This document shows, piece by piece, positions 59,307 to 64,000 of a stretch of DNA of 64,000 nt (within the stretch, counting starts at the first letter, position 1; the number at the start of each line of letters is the position of its first letter). Source of the stretch: Nocardiopsis kunsanensis DSM 44524 (lineage in GTDB: Bacteria; Actinomycetota; Actinomycetes; Streptosporangiales; Streptosporangiaceae). The notes beneath the pieces were generated by a model. The model was given only the letters and a program-made list of their open reading frames with translations. It did not search any database and was not told where the DNA came from. The stretch is taken from positions 62,001 to 126,000 of the forward strand of contig NZ_ANAY01000003.1 of the NCBI RefSeq assembly GCF_000340965.1, given 5' to 3'. A program made the position numbers and the translations under genes.

Positions 59307-60554
59307 ATGACCCCATACTCCTCGTCCCTGCTCCTCACCGGCGCGCGGCTGCTGGACCCCGAGTCCGGGACGTCCGCACCCGACTCCTGGCTCCTGTTGC
59401 AGGAGGGCCGCATCACCGGACGCGGGTCCGGCCCCGCCCCGGCCCGGGAGGACGCCGAGACCGTCGATCTGGCCGGCGCCACCCTGATGCCCGGGCTCAT
59501 CGACGCACACGTACACGTCACCGCGTTCAGCGCCGACCTCGGAGCCGCCGCCGACCAGAGCGCCTCCTACGTGAGCGCCTGGGCGGCGACGTCGCTGTCG
59601 GCCATGCTCGGGCGCGGCTTCACCACCGTGCGCGACGTCGGCGGCGCCGACTGGGGACTGGCCCAGGCCGTCGAGGACGGGCTCATCGACGGTCCCCGCC
59701 TGGCCTTCGGCGGACGGGCGCTCTCCCAGACCGGCGGGCACGGCGACTTCCGGCCGCGGGGCCGCCACGGCCACGGCCAGGACGGCTGCTGCCCCGGCAG
59801 CTCCCTGGTGTGCGACGGCCCCGTGGAATTCCGACGGGCCGCACGCGAACAGCTGCGCACCGGCGCACACCACGTCAAGGTCATGCTCTCGGGCGGGGTC
59901 GCCTCACCCACCGACCGGATCGACTCGACACAATCGTCCGAGGACGAACTGCGCGCGGTCGTGGAGGAGGCCGAGGCCGCCAACCGTTACGTCACCGGCC
60001 ACGCCTACACCGCCCGAGCCGTCAACCGCGGCCTGCGCCTGGGCGTGCGCTGCATCGAGCACGGCAACCTCATCGACCGGAGCAGCGTCGAGCTCTTCCT
60101 GGAGCACGGGGCGTTCCTGGTGCCGACCCTGGTGACCTACCACGAGCTCTCCCGCCAAGGCGCCCGTCACGGTCTTCCCCCGGAGAGCCAGGCCAAGGTC
60201 GACACGGTCCTGCACCGGGGACTGGAGGCACTGCGCCTGGCCCACGAGGGCGGGGTCCGGATGGCCTTCGGCACCGACCTGCTCGGAGGTATGCAAGAGC
60301 ACCAGAGTACCGAGTTCACCATCCGCGGCCGGGTCCAGCCCGCCGATGCGGTCATCCGCTCGGCCACCAGCGACGCCGCCGAGCTGCTCGGGTACGCAGG
60401 CGAGGCGGGGACCCTGCGTGAGGGCGCCCGCGCCGACCTGGTGGTCGTGGACGGCGACCCGCTGGCGGACCTGTCCCTGCTGGCCGAACCGGAGCGGGGC
60501 GTGCGTGCCGTCGTCAAGGACGGCGCAGTACGCCGCGGGCGTCTCGGGGTCTGA
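59307..60554 (+). CDS. Amidohydrolase (imidazolonepropionase/prolidase-like)
   Basis: 415 residues from ATG 59307 with AGGGAGG upstream. The metal site is intact: MPGLIDAHVHV (HxH), the bridging lysine region HHVKVMLSGGVASPTD, histidines in YVTGHAYTARAVNRGL and VRCIEHGNLID, and the aspartate in RMAFGTDLLGGMQEHQSTEF. The SGG...HGHGQDGCC insertion is glycine/histidine-rich. It hydrolyses a cyclic amide or peptide-like bond; related enzymes act on Xaa-Pro dipeptides. Regulation is shared with the symporter gene through the TGCAA-N6-TTGCA site. Confidence 0.92.
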   Translation: MTPYSSSLLLTGARLLDPESGTSAPDSWLLLQEGRITGRGSGPAPAREDAETVDLAGATLMPGLIDAHVHVTAFSADLGAAADQSASYVSAWAATSLSAMLGRGFTTVRDVGGADWGLAQAVEDGLIDGPRLAFGGRALSQTGGHGDFRPRGRHGHGQDGCCPGSSLVCDGPVEFRRAAREQLRTGAHHVKVMLSGGVASPTDRIDSTQSSEDELRAVVEEAEAANRYVTGHAYTARAVNRGLRLGVRCIEHGNLIDRSSVELFLEHGAFLVPTLVTYHELSRQGARHGLPPESQAKVDTVLHRGLEALRLAHEGGVRMAFGTDLLGGMQEHQSTEFTIRGRVQPADAVIRSATSDAAELLGYAGEAGTLREGARADLVVVDGDPLADLSLLAEPERGVRAVVKDGAVRRGRLGV

Positions 60555-60599
60555 GCCGGGGCCGTGCGGCTCCTCCGGCATCCCGGGGAGTACGTGGTG

Positions 60600-61070
60600 T
60601 CTTTCTCGGTTCCGTCATCGGCGAGAACGGAGAAGCAGAGCGGGTCGACCTCGACGCCGCCGTCGCTGTTGTTCCCGGCGGTGGTGAACACGCTGGTGCG
60701 GCTGTTCGAGGGGCTGCGCCGGCGTGGGCACGCCATGGACGAGGTGTTCGTCCTGGCGTCCTTCAGAGCTGTGGCCGAGGAGACCGCGAAGATCTCCGAG
60801 GACCACGGAGGGCCCCTTCGCCCGGAGCGGAACCATCCACACCTCGCAGGGCAAGGAGGCCTCTGTGGTGGTCTCCGTCCTCGGCCGCGCTCTCGACCGT
60901 GAGGGGGCGTTGGATCGGGCGGGCGGGCCCCCGAAGCTGCTGAACGTGGTTGCCTGCCGTGACAAACGGCGGCTGTACGTGATCGCCGCGAAGTGGTTCC
61001 GAGCGGCTTCTACCATCGGGGAGGCGATCCAGGCGGGATATTCGACTTCGCGCGGTTTTCCCGATACCAC
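60600..61070 (+). pseudogene. Superfamily 1 helicase C-terminal remnant, frameshifted
   Basis: One frame carries VVNTLVRLFEGLRRRGHAMD and EVFVLASFRAVAEET; from about 60815 the match continues in another frame as GTIHTSQGKEASVVVSVLG and PKLLNVVACRDKRRLYVIAA. GTxHTxQGKEADVV...LLNVAxSRAKRRLYVIG is the conserved end of AAA_12/UvrD-like DNA helicases. The rest of the helicase is absent and at least one frameshift separates the pieces, so this is a dead fragment occupying most of the 603-bp gap 60555-61157. Confidence 0.78.
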
Positions 61071-61157
61071 CCGATGCGACCTTCCACCGTGTGGGCCGGA
61101 TCAACGCTTCGTCTCCAGGCCAGAGAGGAGCAGCCCCGAAAGAATGAGTAGGCGACC

Positions 61158-61853
61158 ATGAACGAGGACCGCAGCGCCGAAACGGCCTACCACGAACACA
61201 CGTCGATGGTGCGCATCATGTTGCGGCCCATGGGGTCACCCCTGCCCATGGGCTTTCTCGGATTGGCTGTGGCTACGACCGGCTTCAGCGCACTGCAACT
61301 GGGGCTGGTCCCCGAGGACGAGACGAGGATCGTGGCCCTGGCCGCGCTCCTGGTCACCGTGCCGCTGATGGCCCTGGCATCGGTCTTCGGCGTTCTGGCC
61401 CGCGACCCCGTCGCCAGCACCAGCATGGGTGTGCTCGGCGGGATCTGGGCTCTGCTGGCCGTAGTGAAAATGACCACCGAACCGGGGACGCAGAGCACCG
61501 CCCTGGGGCTGCTACTGATCGTGGCCGGGATGGCGGTCCTGGTCCCCATCGTCGGTGCCCTGCAGAAGGTGATGGTCGCCATCGTCATGATCGGCAGCGG
61601 ACTGCGTTTCTCCCTGACCGGCCTGTCAGAGATGACCTCCTCACCCGTGGCTGAGACAGCGGCCGGGGCAGCAGGGCTGGTGCTGGCCTTCCTGGCGCTC
61701 TACACCGCCCTGGCCCTGGAGCTCGAAGACTCCAAGGGTTATGCCGTCCTGCCCCTGTTCCGGCACGGGGACGCCAGCCTGGCCACCCGGCACGACATCG
61801 GCGACCAGACCAAGGGCTTGGCCCGCGAGACCGGTGTCCGCGCCGAATTGTGA
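61158..61853 (+). CDS. GPR1/FUN34/YaaH-like membrane protein
   Basis: 231 residues with six hydrophobic segments between about 28 and 195. The SPLPMGFLGLAVATTGFSAL segment before the first helix resembles the NPAPLGL-type signature of the YaaH (acetate/succinate transporter) family, though the usual asparagine is replaced. A hydrophilic C-terminus of about 35 residues follows the last helix. Transport of a small organic acid is the family expectation; it is not shown here. The ATG at 61158 is preceded by GAGTAGG-type purines. Confidence 0.7.
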   Translation: MNEDRSAETAYHEHTSMVRIMLRPMGSPLPMGFLGLAVATTGFSALQLGLVPEDETRIVALAALLVTVPLMALASVFGVLARDPVASTSMGVLGGIWALLAVVKMTTEPGTQSTALGLLLIVAGMAVLVPIVGALQKVMVAIVMIGSGLRFSLTGLSEMTSSPVAETAAGAAGLVLAFLALYTALALELEDSKGYAVLPLFRHGDASLATRHDIGDQTKGLARETGVRAEL

Positions 61854-61974
61854 CCCGGCCCTCAGATCCCATCGCGTTCAGAGCATCCGCCCAGGGATCG
61901 TACGACTGCCTGGCCGCTGACGGGCCCGTCGGCCGGCCCGGAAGCAGGAGTGGTTCAGCGGTGTTGCCCTGACC

Positions 61975-62994
61975 ATGAAGAGAATCGGGTTCCTGTCTTT
62001 CGGCCATTGGACACCGTCGCCGCGCTCCCAGGTGCGCTCGGCCTCCGATGCGCTGCTGCAGTCGATCGACCTGGCCGTGGCCGCCGAGGAGCTGGGCGCC
62101 GACGGTGCCTACTTCCGGGTGCACCACTTCGCGCGGCAGTTGGCCTCGCCCTTCCCCCTGCTGTCCGCGATCGGCGCCCGGACCAGCCGGATCGAGATCG
62201 GCACCGGCGTGATCGACATGCGCTACGAGAACCCCCTGTACATGGCCGAGGACGCCGGCGCCGCCGACCTCATCGCGGGCGGCCGCCTCCAACTCGGAAT
62301 CAGCCGAGGAGCACCGGAACAGGTCGTCCGGGGCTACGAGTACTTCGGCCATCACCCGGCGGAGGGTTCCACCGACGCCGACATGGCCCGGGAACACACC
62401 GCCTCCCTGCTCCAGGCATTGGAGGGGGAAGGCTTCGCCGAACCGAACCCGCAGCCGATGTTTCCGAACCCGCCCGGCCTGTTGCGCATCGAACCGCACT
62501 CCGCCGGGCTGCGCGAGCGCATCTGGTGGGGCGCCGGAAGCAGGTCCACCGCCCGCTGGGCCGGCGAGCAGGGGATGCACCTGATGAGTTCGACGCTGCT
62601 GACCGAGGACACGGGGGTGCCCTTCCACCAACTGCAGGCGGAACAGATCCAGGACTTCCGCGAGGCATGGAGCGCCGCCGGCCACCGGCACCAGCCCCGT
62701 GTCTCGGTGAGCCGCAGCATCTTCCCCCTGGTGAGCACGTTCGACCGGCAACTGTTCGGCCGCGAGACAGCCAGCACCGACCAGGTCGGCCACCTGGAGG
62801 AGGGCCCGGCCCGCTTCGGCAAGACCTACGCCGGCGAACCGGACGAACTCGTCGAGAAGCTGGCCGGTGACGAAGCCGTCGCCGCAGCGGACACACTGTT
62901 GATCACCGTGCCCAACCAGCTCGGGGTGGACTACAACGCCCACATCATCGAGAACCTGCTGCGCTACGTCGCACCCGGACTCGGTTGGCGCTGA
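61975..62994 (+). CDS. LLM-class flavin-dependent oxidoreductase
   Basis: 339 residues of the bacterial luciferase-like monooxygenase fold. Family segments: KRIGFLSFGHWTPSPRSQVR, LAVAAEELGADGAYFRVHHF, RIEIGTGVIDMRYENPLYMA, and DLIAGGRLQLGISRGAPEQV. Members use FMN or F420 to oxidise varied substrates, which cannot be predicted here. It starts at ATG 61975 without a strong ribosome binding site and converges on the FUSC-type gene at the right edge. Confidence 0.9.
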   Translation: MKRIGFLSFGHWTPSPRSQVRSASDALLQSIDLAVAAEELGADGAYFRVHHFARQLASPFPLLSAIGARTSRIEIGTGVIDMRYENPLYMAEDAGAADLIAGGRLQLGISRGAPEQVVRGYEYFGHHPAEGSTDADMAREHTASLLQALEGEGFAEPNPQPMFPNPPGLLRIEPHSAGLRERIWWGAGSRSTARWAGEQGMHLMSSTLLTEDTGVPFHQLQAEQIQDFREAWSAAGHRHQPRVSVSRSIFPLVSTFDRQLFGRETASTDQVGHLEEGPARFGKTYAGEPDELVEKLAGDEAVAAADTLLITVPNQLGVDYNAHIIENLLRYVAPGLGWR

Positions 62995-63130
62995 CCGGTG
63001 CTTCCGCCGACGGCGGTGTCCGTCTCCAGGAGCCGGCCGATAACGCCGTCGGCGCGCACGGTCATGGTCCCGCTCCTGACAAGCATCCGCTGTTTCCCGA
63101 CCTCGGGTGGTCGTCGGCACCTCGCCCCGG

Positions 63131-64000
63131 TCAGCGGGAACGCCGAAACATCCGCCGGGACCGCTTGCGTGCGCTCGAGCTGGACGAGCGCCTCCGGCGC
63201 ACCCACGGAAGCCACGACTCCGTGCGCGGATGGGCGACCTGCGGCTGGTCCTCCTCTTCCCCCGACAGCGCTTGAGCCACGGTCTCGGGTTCCTCGACCC
63301 CGGCGAACAGCATGATGTCGGTGGCGACCATCTGCACGGACAGGTGGGCGGAAGCGGTCACCGAATCCTCGGCCGAACCCTCGCTGAACGGCTGGGCCAG
63401 GTCGAGGGCCAGGTCGACGGCGCGCTGGCGCGCCTCACGGTCACCGAGGTTGCCCGCGAGCACATCGAGGGTCGAGGCCATCTCCAGCACCACCGACGCG
63501 ATGTGCCCGCGTTCCTCCTTGTCCATCGCGGCTGCCGTCCGCGCCAGAGCCAGACAGCTCTCGCTGAGGATGATGAGCCGGTCGACCTTCTCGTCCTCAT
63601 AGGCCAGTGGTCCGGGACTGGCCCAGCGTGCGGTGGTCCACCGGACGCTGCGGTGGCTGTTCTCCTGCGCACGGCTGAGGTCGGCCATCGGACGGCTGAG
63701 CGCGCTCAGCCGGTCCACGGTGCTCAGGGAAGGGTCCTCGTCCCCCTGCAGCGCACGGCCGGTGGCGTCGAGCAGACGGACGATCTCCTGCAGGGCCTCG
63801 TTCTCGATACGGCGCAGCCAGGCGGCCGGGCGGGTGGGAAAGAGCACCTGGCTCATCACCAGCGCAACACTCGCACCGATGAGGGCGTCGGTGAGCCGGC
63901 TCAACCCCACCTGGCCGTCGGCGACCGCCAGGGTCAGGATCGACCCGGAAGCGGCTTGGGCGATGACCAGGCGTGCGGCACCGAGGGCGACCGCGATCAT
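63131..64000 (-). CDS. FUSC/aromatic acid exporter-type protein, C-terminal part (cut by right edge)
   Basis: At least 289 codons on the minus strand run in from beyond the right edge, so the true start is not seen. The visible part begins with membrane segments (SGSILTLAVADGQVGLSRLT, DALIGASVALVMSQVLFP), continues with a long helical cytoplasmic domain (LRRIENEALQEIVRLLDATG and following), and ends in a very basic serine/arginine tail. This matches the C-terminal half of FUSC/ArAE-type proteins. It belongs to the same superfamily as the protein at 5849-8011 but is not a close copy. Confidence 0.82.
   Translation of the reverse strand: MIAVALGAARLVIAQAASGSILTLAVADGQVGLSRLTDALIGASVALVMSQVLFPTRPAAWLRRIENEALQEIVRLLDATGRALQGDEDPSLSTVDRLSALSRPMADLSRAQENSHRSVRWTTARWASPGPLAYEDEKVDRLIILSESCLALARTAAAMDKEERGHIASVVLEMASTLDVLAGNLGDREARQRAVDLALDLAQPFSEGSAEDSVTASAHLSVQMVATDIMLFAGVEEPETVAQALSGEEEDQPQVAHPRTESWLPWVRRRRSSSSSARKRSRRMFRRSR

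Overview
The window is about 70% GC or higher, codes densely on both strands with GTG, TTG and ATG starts, and carries menaquinone genes, FprA, Spo0M, DUF3040, WNYWLG-type SAM methyltransferases and many GntR/LysR/TetR regulators. This points to a filamentous actinomycete. Nocardiopsis or another member of the Nocardiopsidaceae is my best guess, but that is inference from gene types, not a database match. It reads as a chromosomal region with small accessory patches. I saw no tRNA, rRNA, CRISPR array or intact mobile element.

Layout. 1-8.0 kb: a cut-off hypothetical gene, an EamA exporter divergent from a LysR regulator, a second LysR, a GNAT enzyme, and a coiled-coil protein translationally coupled to a FUSC membrane protein. 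8.0-16.1 kb: a cyclase-family hydrolase, a PlsC acyltransferase, ferredoxin reductase fprA behind an iron box, a penicillin-binding protein with a roughly 500-residue tryptophan-punctuated N-terminal region, two small secreted proteins sharing AGPxGA motifs, and a DUF3040 protein. 16.3-19.4 kb: a molybdate operon (HTH-TOBE regulator, modA, modB, modC). 19.5-30.3 kb: a glycosidase-like lipoprotein, menF, phoX behind a PHO-box-like repeat, menB-menC-menD, and divergent menE. 30.4-35.2 kb: a group 2-like sigma factor behind two ECF-type promoter candidates, GntR and TetR regulators, and spo0M.

35.2-44.8 kb: a non-coding block with a large imperfect inverted repeat and an IS3-type transposase tail, then an ABC-F gene whose leader has a three-codon ORF abutting an inverted repeat, pgi, a voltage-gated channel, and a lactate-utilisation operon (lutABC) with a divergent GntR/FadR repressor and a palindromic operator. 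44.9-53.3 kb: mostly unrecognised genes. Two distantly similar HTH-like proteins flank a protein with two CX2CX5C motifs, a possible winged-helix protein and an SDR enzyme. 53.4-64 kb: a YchJ-family protein, small membrane proteins, two broken methyltransferase genes facing away from each other, a symporter/RpiR/amidohydrolase module sharing a 16-bp operator, a helicase remnant, a YaaH-like membrane protein, a luciferase-like oxidoreductase and a second FUSC-type protein cut by the right edge.

Working together: menF/D/C/B/E make most of the route from chorismate to dihydroxynaphthoyl-CoA for menaquinone. lutABC oxidises lactate, presumably feeding the respiratory chain. The iron box, PHO box, LutR palindrome and RpiR operator each tie a catabolic or redox function to its own signal. 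Seven or more genes have a TANNNT hexamer 6-8 nt before the start codon and no Shine-Dalgarno, suggesting leaderless mRNAs.
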